Below, in pieces: positions 46,634-56,563 of a stretch of DNA of 64,000 bases. The notes under the pieces were generated by a model. The model had not been told where the DNA came from. It worked only from the letters and a program-made list of their open reading frames with translations, and searched no databases. The DNA is taken from contig CALSNJ010000002.1 of assembly GCA_943787745.1 (NCBI GenBank), positions 818,125 through 882,124 on the forward strand, given 5' to 3'. Position 1 is the stretch's first letter, and each line of letters starts with the position of its first letter. Position numbers and translations under genes: made by a program. This DNA is from an uncultured Alphaproteobacteria bacterium (GTDB lineage Bacteria; Pseudomonadota; Alphaproteobacteria; UBA6615).

Positions 46634-47578
46634 CTAATCCCGAATGCTCGGGTTCACCGTCGACCCTACAGAACTGACCGGGCGCGGCTCACTGCGCGAT
46701 TCCTTTCGCGCCAGCAGGGTCGTCCCCACCACGATGACGCCGGCACCAATCCAGGTCCAGAATTCCGGGAATTCCGCAAAAAGCAAATATCCGATAAGCG
46801 CCGCCCAGACCATGCGCGTAAACATGGCCGGTTCGACAAGGCTGATATCCGCCAATTTATAGGCCTGCACGAACAACAAATGCCCGACGGTCCCGCAAAC
46901 CCCAATCACTGCCATGACGGCAAGTTGTTCGAGGGTCGGCGTTTGCCACACGAACAGTGCCGGGATCAGCGTAATCGGCGTCATGAGCAGAGTGAGATAA
47001 GCCACGATGGTCGCCGGGCCTTCGGTGCGCGTAAGAACCTTGGCGATGACCTTGGAATTGGATACGGCAACGGCGGAAAACAGCACCAGCCAGACTCCCG
47101 AACTCACTTCGGCGAAGCCGGGGCGGACAACTATGAGCCCACCGATGATCGCCAATGCGATCCCGATCCAGCGAACCGGCCCGACATGCTCTTTGAGAAG
47201 GACCATCGCAAGAAGCGCGATAAAGACTGGACCGATCAGGCTCACCGCCGTTGCATCGGCAACCGGCATCAGGCTGAGCGCAGTAAACCATGACAGCATG
47301 GATGCCGAATTCAGCAATGCGCGCCCCATATGCCAGTGGATTTTCGGCGTCCGCAGAACACCGATCCCCATCCGGGTGAAGATCGGGATGAAAACAATCA
47401 GGCCCAGAAAATTGCGGAAAAACGCGACGACGAAGGGGTCAACGCCTTCGTCAAAAGTGACATAGCGGATAGCGTTGTGCATCGTCGCGAAGAACGCGCT
47501 GGCGAGCACAACAAGCAAAACACCCCGAACCCCGGCCGGGATAGCTTCTATCCGCGCGTTCAGGCCACTTACCGCCAT
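46634..47578 (-). CDS. DMT family transporter (EamA)
   Basis: VRGVLLVVLASAFFATMHNAIRYVTFDEGVDPFVVAFFRNFLGLIVF. Confidence 0.88.
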   Translation of the reverse strand: MAVSGLNARIEAIPAGVRGVLLVVLASAFFATMHNAIRYVTFDEGVDPFVVAFFRNFLGLIVFIPIFTRMGIGVLRTPKIHWHMGRALLNSASMLSWFTALSLMPVADATAVSLIGPVFIALLAMVLLKEHVGPVRWIGIALAIIGGLIVVRPGFAEVSSGVWLVLFSAVAVSNSKVIAKVLTRTEGPATIVAYLTLLMTPITLIPALFVWQTPTLEQLAVMAVIGVCGTVGHLLFVQAYKLADISLVEPAMFTRMVWAALIGYLLFAEFPEFWTWIGAGVIVVGTTLLARKESRSEPRPVSSVGSTVNPSIRD

Positions 47579-47602
47579 GGGGCGTGACCTCCCGCGATCA
47601 TA

Positions 47603-49927
47603 CTATCCATGTATGGCGCGCCAGACCTTCTCGGGGGTCGCCGGCATGTTGATGTTGGTCACGCCATAATCGGCGAGCCCATCAATCACCGCGTTCATAA
47701 TGGCCGGTAACGCCCCACTGACCCCTGCCTCCCCGGCACCCTTGGCACCAAGAACATTCGTGGTCGCGGGGACCGGATGATCGAGAAACACGATATCGGG
47801 CACCTGATCGGCGCGCGGCAGCGCGTAGTCCATATAGGACCCCGTCACGAGTTGACCATCATCATCGTAGACAACGTCCTCCATCAGGGCCTGACCAATC
47901 CCCTGCACCACACCGCCATGCACCTGACCACCCACCAGCAATGGGTTGATCATGTTTCCGAAATCATCAACCACCGTGTACTTCACCACGTCGATTTCAC
48001 CGGTATTCGGGTCAATCTCGACTTCAGCCACGTGAACGCCATTGGGGAATGCTGATGGCGCGGTATCGTGCACCAGATTCACATCCAGACTATCGGGCAT
48101 TCCATTCGCACCGCCCAGTTCACGGGCCTTTGCGGCCAGATCGAGAATATTGATCGTGCGATCGGTGCCCGTAATCCGGAAGTCCCCGTTGTCGAACTCA
48201 ATGTCTTCAACAGAGGCTTCGAGCACATGCCCGGCCACGACCTTGCCCTTCTCGACGACCTCGGCAGCCGCTTCATAGAACGCACCACCCGCCGCGATGA
48301 CAGACCGAGACCCGCCGGTTCCGCCGCCGACAAGCAATTCATCGGAATCACCCTGCAAAAGATCGATCTGTTCAAACGGAATCCCCAGCCGTGAACTGAC
48401 AATCTGGCCAAAGGTTGCACGGTGGCCCTGTCCATAGTCGAGCGTCCCCGAAACCATAGTCACCCGGCCATCTTCGCCGAACCGAATACCGCCGTTTTCC
48501 TTGCCCGCTGGAGCTGTCACCTCAAGATAGGCGCACACGCCAATCCCGCGATCCTTACCGCGCGCTTTGGCGCTGGCCTTGCGGCCTGCAAACCCGGCCC
48601 AGTCACTTGCGGCGACCGCCTGCACAAGCATCGCCTCAAAATCACCGCTGTCGATCACCTGTCCGCTGGCTGCGGTGTAGGGAAAGGCGGAATTGGGGAC
48701 GAGATTGCGACGACGTAATTGAATGGGATCAATGCCCATCTCACGGGCCGCTGTATCCACCAGCCGCTCCATGATGAAGTTGCCTTCGGGACGCCCCGCG
48801 CCGCGATAGGCACCGACATAGAGCGTGTTGGTGAACACGCAGCGCATATTCACGTCGATTGCCGGCGTGGTGTACATGCATGGCAGGTTCTTGCCGATGT
48901 TCACGGACTGAGCCAGCGGGCCTGTTCCAGTCAAATAGCCCCCCATATCGGCCAGCCCCGTGACCCGGGCAGCAAGGAACTTTCCGTCCTTGTCGAGCGC
49001 AAGCTCCGCTTCGAACTGGCTGGCGCGGCCCTGATGATCCGACACGCAGCTCTCACTGCGATCCGCGGTCCATTTGACAGGGCGTCCCAACTGTTTGGCG
49101 GCCAGCATGATCACGGGATATTCGTGATAGGGCATGGCCTTCATACCGAAGGAACCACCCACATCGCTGGTAAACACACGGATTTTCTCTGGTTCCACAT
49201 TGAAAATCGCGCCGGCGAGCGTGTTGCGCATGCCCATAACGCCCTGGGAACACACATGCAGGATGTAACGATCATCATCGGTGTCAAAATCAGCAATGGC
49301 CGCGCGTGGCTCCATCGCAGAGACAAAGACGCGGTTGTTGTCGAGATGTACTTTCGTGACGTGCGCTGCTGCTTCAAAGGCCTTGGCGGTCGCGTCCGCA
49401 TCGCCCATCTGGAAGTCCAGGCAGACATTGTTGGGCGCTTCATCGTGCAGTTGCGGAGCGCCATCACGGACCGCATCATTGAGCGTGGTCACAGGCGGAA
49501 GCGGCTGGATATCCAACACAACCAGTTCAGCCGCATCCAGGGCCTGGGCCTGAGTTTCAGCGATGATCGCAACAACCGGCTGCCCGACATGGCGAACGCG
49601 GTCGGTTGCCAGCAGCGGCCGCGCAGGTTTAATCAGCGGCGATCCATCCCGGCTTTTGACCGGCAAATTGTTCGGCAAAGTGCCCAAACCAGCAGCTTCG
49701 ATATCTGCAGCTGTCAGCACCGAAAGCACGCCCGGCGCGGCTTTGGCGGCTGCGACATCAACATTTCCGACCGTTCCATGGGCGATCGGCGAACGAACGA
49801 ACACCGCATAGGCCTGCCCAGCGAGGTTCTTGTCATCGGTGTAAGCGCCGCCGCCGCGCAACAGGCGGGGGTCTTCGGTGCGGGTGACGGGTTGGCTGAC
49901 CGCATAGGGGCCCGTGCCGAAAATCAT
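47603..49927 (-). CDS. Xanthine dehydrogenase/CO dehydrogenase-family molybdopterin-binding large subunit (CoxL form II-like)
   Basis: DPRLLRGGGAYTDDKNLAGQAYAVFVRSPIAHG...VGAYRGAGRPEGNFIMERLVD...GAKGAGEAGVSGALPAIMNAV. Confidence 0.88.
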   Translation of the reverse strand: MIFGTGPYAVSQPVTRTEDPRLLRGGGAYTDDKNLAGQAYAVFVRSPIAHGTVGNVDVAAAKAAPGVLSVLTAADIEAAGLGTLPNNLPVKSRDGSPLIKPARPLLATDRVRHVGQPVVAIIAETQAQALDAAELVVLDIQPLPPVTTLNDAVRDGAPQLHDEAPNNVCLDFQMGDADATAKAFEAAAHVTKVHLDNNRVFVSAMEPRAAIADFDTDDDRYILHVCSQGVMGMRNTLAGAIFNVEPEKIRVFTSDVGGSFGMKAMPYHEYPVIMLAAKQLGRPVKWTADRSESCVSDHQGRASQFEAELALDKDGKFLAARVTGLADMGGYLTGTGPLAQSVNIGKNLPCMYTTPAIDVNMRCVFTNTLYVGAYRGAGRPEGNFIMERLVDTAAREMGIDPIQLRRRNLVPNSAFPYTAASGQVIDSGDFEAMLVQAVAASDWAGFAGRKASAKARGKDRGIGVCAYLEVTAPAGKENGGIRFGEDGRVTMVSGTLDYGQGHRATFGQIVSSRLGIPFEQIDLLQGDSDELLVGGGTGGSRSVIAAGGAFYEAAAEVVEKGKVVAGHVLEASVEDIEFDNGDFRITGTDRTINILDLAAKARELGGANGMPDSLDVNLVHDTAPSAFPNGVHVAEVEIDPNTGEIDVVKYTVVDDFGNMINPLLVGGQVHGGVVQGIGQALMEDVVYDDDGQLVTGSYMDYALPRADQVPDIVFLDHPVPATTNVLGAKGAGEAGVSGALPAIMNAVIDGLADYGVTNINMPATPEKVWRAIHG

Positions 49928-50074
49928 GTCTTCCACGATACTTACTCCTCCGGACAGCGGCGCACCGTTGCCCAATTTCGGCAGAATTCGGCCAGCAGCC
50001 GAGCATTCAACATAGTAACGAAAGATACGCCAATTGTATCACCGGGCAAACCAGCCCAGCCCTCGAAAAAGGGC

Positions 50075-51124
50075 CTATTCAGCCGCCTGTGCAGCGTCAC
50101 CTTCGCGGCCCGCGAAATGCGGCATGACTTCTTCGGCGAATTGCTGAAGCGCATCGAACGAACCCGACAGATCGTGCAACAGGATGTTGCGCACACCAAG
50201 CTCATACAGCTTTTCAACCCGCTCTATCATCTCTTCCGATGATCCCAGAACAGCGCCCGCTTCCGACACTTCGGTCGGATGGGCACGGTTTTTGTGGCGT
50301 TCGGCCGGGACAAAGGTTTTTGACTGGAATTTCGGGTCCGTCGCCAGGGATTGCACTTCGGTCAGGAACTTCCCGCGCAGGACATGCGCCTCAGCGCGTT
50401 CATTATCGTTGTTGGCCACCATAAGACCACGCGTGACAGCAACACGGCTGGCATCGAACGCAACGCCCATCTTGTCGAGCTCATCGCGATAAAACGACAG
50501 AGACTCACCAATTGTCTCAAATGTCGGCACCTGGGCCAGCAACAGATTGTTGCCGTTCCGCGCTGCGCCCCGGATGGAGCCTTCACTTGCCGCACCCACC
50601 CACATCGGCGGATAGGGCTTTTGAACCACCGGCGGTTCCACAATGATGTCATTGAACTGGTACCGGTCGGATTTGTAGGACCAGCGCTCGGTTTCCGTGA
50701 AGGAGCGCTTGAGCAGCATGATCGACTCTTCGAAGATGTCCTGCGCGTCGCCCATTTCGAGGCCAAAGCCATGGAATTCGTTCGCACGATAGCCGCGCCC
50801 AATCCCAAAATCATATCGTCCCTTGGACAGCTGATCGATGGTCGCGACCTGCTCGGCCAGCAAAATAGGATTGTGCCAAGGCACAACAACAACAGCACTC
50901 CCGAGGCGAATTTTTGACGTAATTCCAGATAGATATGAGATATAGTTGAGAGTTGCTGAAAGCTGGGAAAACCCGGTGAAATGGTGTTCCACCAGCCAAG
51001 CGCTGGAATATCCGTGCTTCTCGGCAGCCTGAATATACTCGCCAAATTCATGATAACCGAGCGCGGCCTCGGTCACGACCTCACCGGGTACCGCCTGTGC
51101 ACCGCCAAACAACCCAAACTTCAT
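50075..51124 (-). CDS. LLM class flavin-dependent oxidoreductase, copy B
   Basis: MKFGLFGGAQAVPGEVVTEAALGYHEFGEYIQAAEKHGYSSAWLVEHHFTGFSQLSATLNYISYLSG. Confidence 0.9.
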   Translation of the reverse strand: MKFGLFGGAQAVPGEVVTEAALGYHEFGEYIQAAEKHGYSSAWLVEHHFTGFSQLSATLNYISYLSGITSKIRLGSAVVVVPWHNPILLAEQVATIDQLSKGRYDFGIGRGYRANEFHGFGLEMGDAQDIFEESIMLLKRSFTETERWSYKSDRYQFNDIIVEPPVVQKPYPPMWVGAASEGSIRGAARNGNNLLLAQVPTFETIGESLSFYRDELDKMGVAFDASRVAVTRGLMVANNDNERAEAHVLRGKFLTEVQSLATDPKFQSKTFVPAERHKNRAHPTEVSEAGAVLGSSEEMIERVEKLYELGVRNILLHDLSGSFDALQQFAEEVMPHFAGREGDAAQAAE

Positions 51125-51146
51125 GACTTTCTCTCCCGATGGCACG

Positions 51147-52184
51147 CTATTCGGCTGCGCGCACGTTATCTGTTTCATCAGCAAATTTCGGCATCACTTC
51201 TTCAGCAAACTGCTGGAGCGCATCAAACGAGCCGGAAAGATCATGCAACAGGATCGTGTGCACCCCCTCGTCTCGCAAACGCTCTACCCGTTCGCCCATT
51301 TCGTCCTTGTCGCCGAGCACGGCGCCATTGTTGGAAATAGCATCCGTATCATTCGAAACCGCCACCGGACTAAAGGCCTTTGGCCCAGCAGACTTGTCTT
51401 TCGTCAGAATCTGAACTTCGGAAATAAACTTTCCGCGCAGGATATGTGCTTCAGCGCGCTGATTGTCGTTGTTCGCGACCATCAATCCCCGAGTCACAGC
51501 CACCCGTTCCCGATCATAGGGCTTGCCGAGCTTGTCGAGTTCATCCTGATATATCCGGATTTTCTCGCCAATCGCTTCAAACGGGGACATCTGATCAAGC
51601 AGCAGGTTAAAATCGTTGCGGGCGACGCCGCGGATCGAACCTTCGCTGCCCGCGCCCACCCACATCGGCGGATAGGGCTTTTGGACGACCGGCGGCTCCA
51701 CAATGATGTCGTTGAAGGTCCAGCGGTCCGATGTATAGGACCAGCGTTCGGTCTCGGTGAAAGACCGTTTCAGCAACATCAATGACTCTTCGAAGATGTC
51801 CTGCGCTTCGCCCATATCAAGACCGAAGCCGTTAAACTCGTTGGCACGATAGCCCCGCCCGATGCCGAAATCATAGCGCCCTTTGGACAACTGATCGATC
51901 GTCGCCACCTGTTCGGCCAACAGGATAGGGTTGTGCCAAGGCACTACGACCACGGCACTTCCGAGTCGTATTTTTGATGTAATTCCAGACAGATAGGATA
52001 TATAGTTAAGAGTCGCCGACAGCTGTGAAAAGCCGGTAAAATGATGTTCCACCAGCCAAGCACTCGAATAACCAAGCTTCTCGGCCAACTGGATATATTC
52101 TCCGTATTCATGATAGCCGAGCGCGGCCTCGGTTACGACGTCACCAGGCACCGCCTGCGCACCACCAAACAGTCCAAACTTCAT
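51147..52184 (-). CDS. LLM class flavin-dependent oxidoreductase, copy A
   Basis: MKFGLFGGAQAVPGDVVTEAALGYHEYGEYIQLAEKLGYSSAWLVEHHFTGFSQLSATLNYISYLSG. Confidence 0.9.
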   Translation of the reverse strand: MKFGLFGGAQAVPGDVVTEAALGYHEYGEYIQLAEKLGYSSAWLVEHHFTGFSQLSATLNYISYLSGITSKIRLGSAVVVVPWHNPILLAEQVATIDQLSKGRYDFGIGRGYRANEFNGFGLDMGEAQDIFEESLMLLKRSFTETERWSYTSDRWTFNDIIVEPPVVQKPYPPMWVGAGSEGSIRGVARNDFNLLLDQMSPFEAIGEKIRIYQDELDKLGKPYDRERVAVTRGLMVANNDNQRAEAHILRGKFISEVQILTKDKSAGPKAFSPVAVSNDTDAISNNGAVLGDKDEMGERVERLRDEGVHTILLHDLSGSFDALQQFAEEVMPKFADETDNVRAAE

Positions 52185-52325
52185 CGTTTCCTCGTCATGC
52201 CGGTTAACACCCGGAAAATTGATATTTCAACCAAGAACAACCTACCAACTGGCGTTGGAGATGTCCTCGCCCGTGAAAAAAGCGTTCGGATCGTGAGACC
52301 ACTTTTCTTAAACGGATTGCTCAGA

Positions 52326-53555
52326 TCAAGGGTTCAATCCTTCGTAGCGCAACGCGTAAATTCCCAAATTCTTGTCGGAAATAAAGATGTTACCGCGCGC
52401 ATCCACAATCACATCCTCGGTCTGCGCCACCAGCTTGGACGCAGGCAGCAATCCCAACCGTTCCATAGGGTCGGGCGGCAAGAAGTAGCCGACTTCCTGC
52501 GGTTGGGTCGCTTCCGAAACATCATAAACGCGCAATCCTGCGTTGAAATAGGTCAGGAAGCACAGATCCTCACCCTGATAGAGGATATCCTGATATTGTG
52601 GCTGGTGCTGATTGTGCGGCCCAAAACGGCCACCACGCTCGCAGAATGTGCGATATGGCGCGTCTTCGGGGGGTACTGGCAGCGGGAATAGCGACATCAG
52701 GCGGGGATTGGTCTCATCCGCCACATCAACGAACCCGGCATAGCCCAGCGGTTCCTCACAATTCTCCTTGATCGCCTCCGAATTCACGATCACGACGTCC
52801 CGGTTTTGCAGAGGAACGGCTGTGTGGACAGCAATAAATGTCTGAAATGGCGGGCAAAACGGCAAGTCACTGATCATGGTCGGATTGGTCTTGTCGCTGA
52901 TATCGAGCACCACAAAACCGCCCGAACTGTACGGCAAATAAGCCCGGTCGCCCTTCACATAGGCACCGCCATGCAGCATCACGCCTTTTGCTGCGGGCTC
53001 TTCGCCGCCGCCGACATTCTGACCTTCCATCCACCAGCGCCCCACTTCAACAGGGTTGCGCGGATCTTCAATATCGATGATCTGCAGGATATTGCCCTGA
53101 AAACCCTCGGGTAGACCGGTCGCGTAGATATAGCGCCCGCCATCGTAATAGTTTCGATGGGTCCCATCTCCGCCGGTTTTCCAGTGACTGAGCAGTTCGG
53201 GGTTCTCCGGATCCTTCAAATCCCAGATCAGAACACCCTCACCCCAGGGCTGACCTTCAACATGGCCCCAGCCCTCCATGATCTTTTCCTGCGATGTGAC
53301 AAGCAGACCATCGGCGACCTGAACCTGAAGCGTCCAGGTATTTGCAGGACCTTCAATGGTGCGCACAAACCGAGGGTTGGCCGGGTCCGTAACCTCGATA
53401 ATCGAGAATCCAGACTGCCAGAACAGGCCGCAATACAGGAACCAGCGATCGCCATCCCTATGCAACGCCAGCTTGAAGGCAGGTTTCTTGTCGCAATCTG
53501 TGTATCCGATTGCAGTGATATTCTTGGAAAAGGATTTCCCTTGCGGAAAAGCCAT
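52326..53555 (-). CDS. LVIVD-repeat/beta-propeller-like protein
   Basis: Repeated SIIEVTDPANPRFV, LIWDLKDPENPELLSHW, QIIDIEDPRNPVEVGRW, VVLDISDKTNPTMI, RVYDVSEATQPQEVG. Confidence 0.8.
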   Translation of the reverse strand: MAFPQGKSFSKNITAIGYTDCDKKPAFKLALHRDGDRWFLYCGLFWQSGFSIIEVTDPANPRFVRTIEGPANTWTLQVQVADGLLVTSQEKIMEGWGHVEGQPWGEGVLIWDLKDPENPELLSHWKTGGDGTHRNYYDGGRYIYATGLPEGFQGNILQIIDIEDPRNPVEVGRWWMEGQNVGGGEEPAAKGVMLHGGAYVKGDRAYLPYSSGGFVVLDISDKTNPTMISDLPFCPPFQTFIAVHTAVPLQNRDVVIVNSEAIKENCEEPLGYAGFVDVADETNPRLMSLFPLPVPPEDAPYRTFCERGGRFGPHNQHQPQYQDILYQGEDLCFLTYFNAGLRVYDVSEATQPQEVGYFLPPDPMERLGLLPASKLVAQTEDVIVDARGNIFISDKNLGIYALRYEGLNP

Positions 53556-53723
53556 GACATCCCTCCGGTTCATTCTTGATTTTGTGTAACGAGACTAGGG
53601 GTGATCTGGCGTCCCTGTAAAGGATTTGGCGCCCGACAATACGCCCAACTATGGGATCATTTCGCAGTTTGGCCCACGCTGCATATAATTCAGGCATACT
53701 TGCCAGAACAGTCAGGTCAGAAG

Positions 53724-54470
53724 ATGCCTCTTGCGCAGAATGAGCGCCGCCCCCGGTACCAGGTTATTGCATCCGAACTGCGTACGCAGATCGAATCTGG
53801 CGCTCTGGGAATCGACACCATGCTGCCCACCGAAATGGAACTGTGCGAGCGCTACGACGTCAGCCGTTACACTGTCCGGGCGGCCTTGCGGCAGTTGCGT
53901 GAACTCGGGCTCGTATCCATGCGCCGGGGATCGGGCACGCGGGTTGTTTCTGCAGCCCCAAAAAGCAGCTACGTCCAATCAGTCAACTCGCTCTCAGAGC
54001 TTCTGCGTTACCCAAACACGACATTCGAACTGGGTGACGCAGGAACGGTAACCCTCGCGCCGACAAATGCGAAACGCCTCTCGTTACCGGCCGGTTCAAT
54101 CTGGTTCCGTATTTCCGGCGTGCGCCGCTCAAACGAGAACAGCCAACCCATCTGCTGGCAGGAAATCTTTGTGATACCTGAGTATGAAGACACGGCGCAC
54201 CGCCTGCTTATCGAGCATGGTCCCGTACACCGGATCATAGAGAGCGCACATCGCGAAGTGATCGCCCACACCCAGCTTGAGATGACTGCCAGTCAGGTTC
54301 CGGGCGAACTGGCAGAAAAACTGGACGTTGAGGCCGGAAGCGCGGCGATGACAATCATCCGCCGGTATACTGCACAAGACGACAGGGTCTTCGAGACCAC
54401 GGTCAGCGTGCATCCCGAAGGCCGGTTCGTCTATTCACTGGAAATGACCCGCGACTGGAGTGTCGCCTGA
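53724..54470 (+). CDS. GntR family transcriptional regulator with UTRA-type effector domain (HutC subfamily)
   Basis: PRYQVIASELRTQIESGALGIDTMLPTEMELCERYDVSRYTVRAALRQLRELGLVSMRRGSGTRV; ATG 53724. Confidence 0.9.
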   Translation: MPLAQNERRPRYQVIASELRTQIESGALGIDTMLPTEMELCERYDVSRYTVRAALRQLRELGLVSMRRGSGTRVVSAAPKSSYVQSVNSLSELLRYPNTTFELGDAGTVTLAPTNAKRLSLPAGSIWFRISGVRRSNENSQPICWQEIFVIPEYEDTAHRLLIEHGPVHRIIESAHREVIAHTQLEMTASQVPGELAEKLDVEAGSAAMTIIRRYTAQDDRVFETTVSVHPEGRFVYSLEMTRDWSVA

Positions 54471-54490
54471 CATCATCAGGAGAAGGCCAA

Positions 54491-55357
54491 ATGCACAAAC
54501 ACCTGATTGCCGTGACCGGTGCGACTGGTGTGACAGGACAACATCTGATCCCAAGGCTCGCAAGACGGGGCCTAAACCTTCGATATCTCGCGCGGGACAT
54601 CAGAAAAGCACGACAGTTCTTGGGAAATGACGTGGAGTTGGTCGCAGCCGACCTCGATGACCGCGCGTCCTTTGACCGCGCACTTGAAGGCGTGCACACG
54701 CTGTACCTCAATTCGGGCCATAGTCCTGCACTTGAGGAACAACAGACCAATGCCATAGAGGCCGCTGTCGCGACTGGCTGTGCCCGAATTGTGAAACTAT
54801 CCGGGAATATCGATTCTCCGGCCCCAATTCCGGAAGCCCACAAGGCTTTGGAAGCCAAAATCGCGGCTTGCGGCCTTCGCCACACGTTCCTGCGCCCCAA
54901 TTTCTACATGACCAATCTGCATTACGTCGCAGCGGGCCTGAAAGATGGAGACACCTTCACCAGCGCGATCCCGCGCGACGTGAAGATCAGCATGACCGAC
55001 CCGCGCGACGTTGCCGACCTGACAGCAACGGTTCTGGACGAAGATAGCGAGCACGACGGACAGGGTTACTACCAGACAGGTGCTGCGGTCAGTCTCGACG
55101 AGGTTGCGGAGACCTTCAGCCGGGTTCTCAACCGCGATATACGCTACGAGATGGTCGATGTGGATGTATGGGAGGACATGGTGACCAAACGCGGTCTGCC
55201 CTCCTGGCTCATCGAACATCAGGTCAAGATGATTGGGTTTGCGGCCAACGGCGCTTACGCCTATGTCACCAACGCAACCGAAGAGATCACCGGCCAAAAA
55301 CCGCGAACGCTGGAAACCTTCATCGCCGATCACGCCCTGGCTTTTGCCCGGACCTGA
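54491..55357 (+). CDS. NmrA family NAD(P)-binding protein
   Basis: IAVTGATGVTGQHLIPRLARRGLNLRYLARDIRKARQFLGNDVELVAADLDDRASFDRALEG. Confidence 0.88.
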   Translation: MHKHLIAVTGATGVTGQHLIPRLARRGLNLRYLARDIRKARQFLGNDVELVAADLDDRASFDRALEGVHTLYLNSGHSPALEEQQTNAIEAAVATGCARIVKLSGNIDSPAPIPEAHKALEAKIAACGLRHTFLRPNFYMTNLHYVAAGLKDGDTFTSAIPRDVKISMTDPRDVADLTATVLDEDSEHDGQGYYQTGAAVSLDEVAETFSRVLNRDIRYEMVDVDVWEDMVTKRGLPSWLIEHQVKMIGFAANGAYAYVTNATEEITGQKPRTLETFIADHALAFART

Positions 55358-55378
55358 CCGAACCACACATCCGACCAA

Positions 55379-56485
55379 TCAAACTTTGCGGGTCATTCCC
55401 GCAAGCGCGCTCTCATCGACCTCAATACCGAGACCGGCACCTGTCGGCACGCTCACCTGTCCGTTAACCACGTCGATACAGTGACCTTCTTTTGCAATAT
55501 CCTGCTTGAGATACTGAGACGTCACGCTCACCCCCCATTCAAGGGACGGTGCAGCCGCGGCAATTTGCAGAACAGCTGCGCTTGAAACGCTGGATTCTGC
55601 GACTTTACCCGCAAGGTTCACATGCATACCGAGTTCATCAAAGAGTTCGGCTGCCTGAAAGGCACGGGTGAGACCGCCAAGTTTGATCATTTTCAGACTG
55701 CCGCCCTTTGCAGCGCCCGATTCAAGATGCTTGCGGATGTCATCAAAGCTGTGAAGGCCCTCGTCGGCACCAATGGGGCACGCAGATGCTGCTGCCACGA
55801 TGGCCATCCCTTCAACATCATGTCCCATCACAGGCTGCTCGAGAAAGTCCAGGGAGTCGCTGGCCGCGCGCACATAGGTCAGAGCTTCGTCCCGGCTCCA
55901 GCCCTGATTGCAGTCGGCGGAAAGCTGCACGCCGCCATTCACCGCCTTGCGGATCGCGATCGTGCGCTCGATATCCTGTTCCACAGGCTTGCCGCCGACC
56001 TTGATCTTCATGGTCGTCACTCCCGCCTGCGCGCGCTCTGTTGCTTCGGCAACATCAACATCTATGTCACCAGTTGCCAGCATGTAGAGGACAGGAACCT
56101 CGGTCCGGCGAACACCACCGAGAATCTCTGCAATCGACTTCTGCTGGGCTTTGCCCGCGATATCGTAAAGCGCCATTTCAACAATTGTCTTGGCGCTGGC
56201 GTTGCCATACATGCGCCAGTTCATTTCCTTGAGGTTTTCCTCAAAATCGGCCGGATCGCGCCCTTCCATGAAGGGAGCCAGAAAATTGACTGCTGCGACC
56301 ATGCTCTCGACAGTTTCACCTGTCATTGAAGGCGCGGCAGAGGCCTCTCCCCAGCCAACATGGCCGTCATCAGTCTCGATACGAGCGAACACATTCTCGG
56401 AAGTCGAAATTTCGACACCAGCCATCTTGATCGGGCGTTTGAGAGGCAGATCGACTGCCATGGCTTCGATTTTCTTGATTTTCAT
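55379..56485 (-). CDS. Mandelate racemase/muconate lactonizing enzyme family (enolase superfamily), copy B
   Basis: VTTMKIKVGGKPVEQDIERTIAIRKAVNGGVQLSADCNQGWSRDEALTYVRA...FLEQPV...ADEGLHS...IKLGGLTRAF. Confidence 0.88.
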   Translation of the reverse strand: MKIKKIEAMAVDLPLKRPIKMAGVEISTSENVFARIETDDGHVGWGEASAAPSMTGETVESMVAAVNFLAPFMEGRDPADFEENLKEMNWRMYGNASAKTIVEMALYDIAGKAQQKSIAEILGGVRRTEVPVLYMLATGDIDVDVAEATERAQAGVTTMKIKVGGKPVEQDIERTIAIRKAVNGGVQLSADCNQGWSRDEALTYVRAASDSLDFLEQPVMGHDVEGMAIVAAASACPIGADEGLHSFDDIRKHLESGAAKGGSLKMIKLGGLTRAFQAAELFDELGMHVNLAGKVAESSVSSAAVLQIAAAAPSLEWGVSVTSQYLKQDIAKEGHCIDVVNGQVSVPTGAGLGIEVDESALAGMTRKV

Positions 56486-56563
56486 TGTTCGTCTCCGTTT
56501 CCCCGCGCCGGATCAATCCGACATTTTCCCGATATTACTACAGTGCAGGACTGAACATCACGC

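Noticed and set aside
48719-50242. 507-aa plus-strand ORF
   Set aside because: Antisense to the CoxL-like gene and the next LLM gene; no domain.
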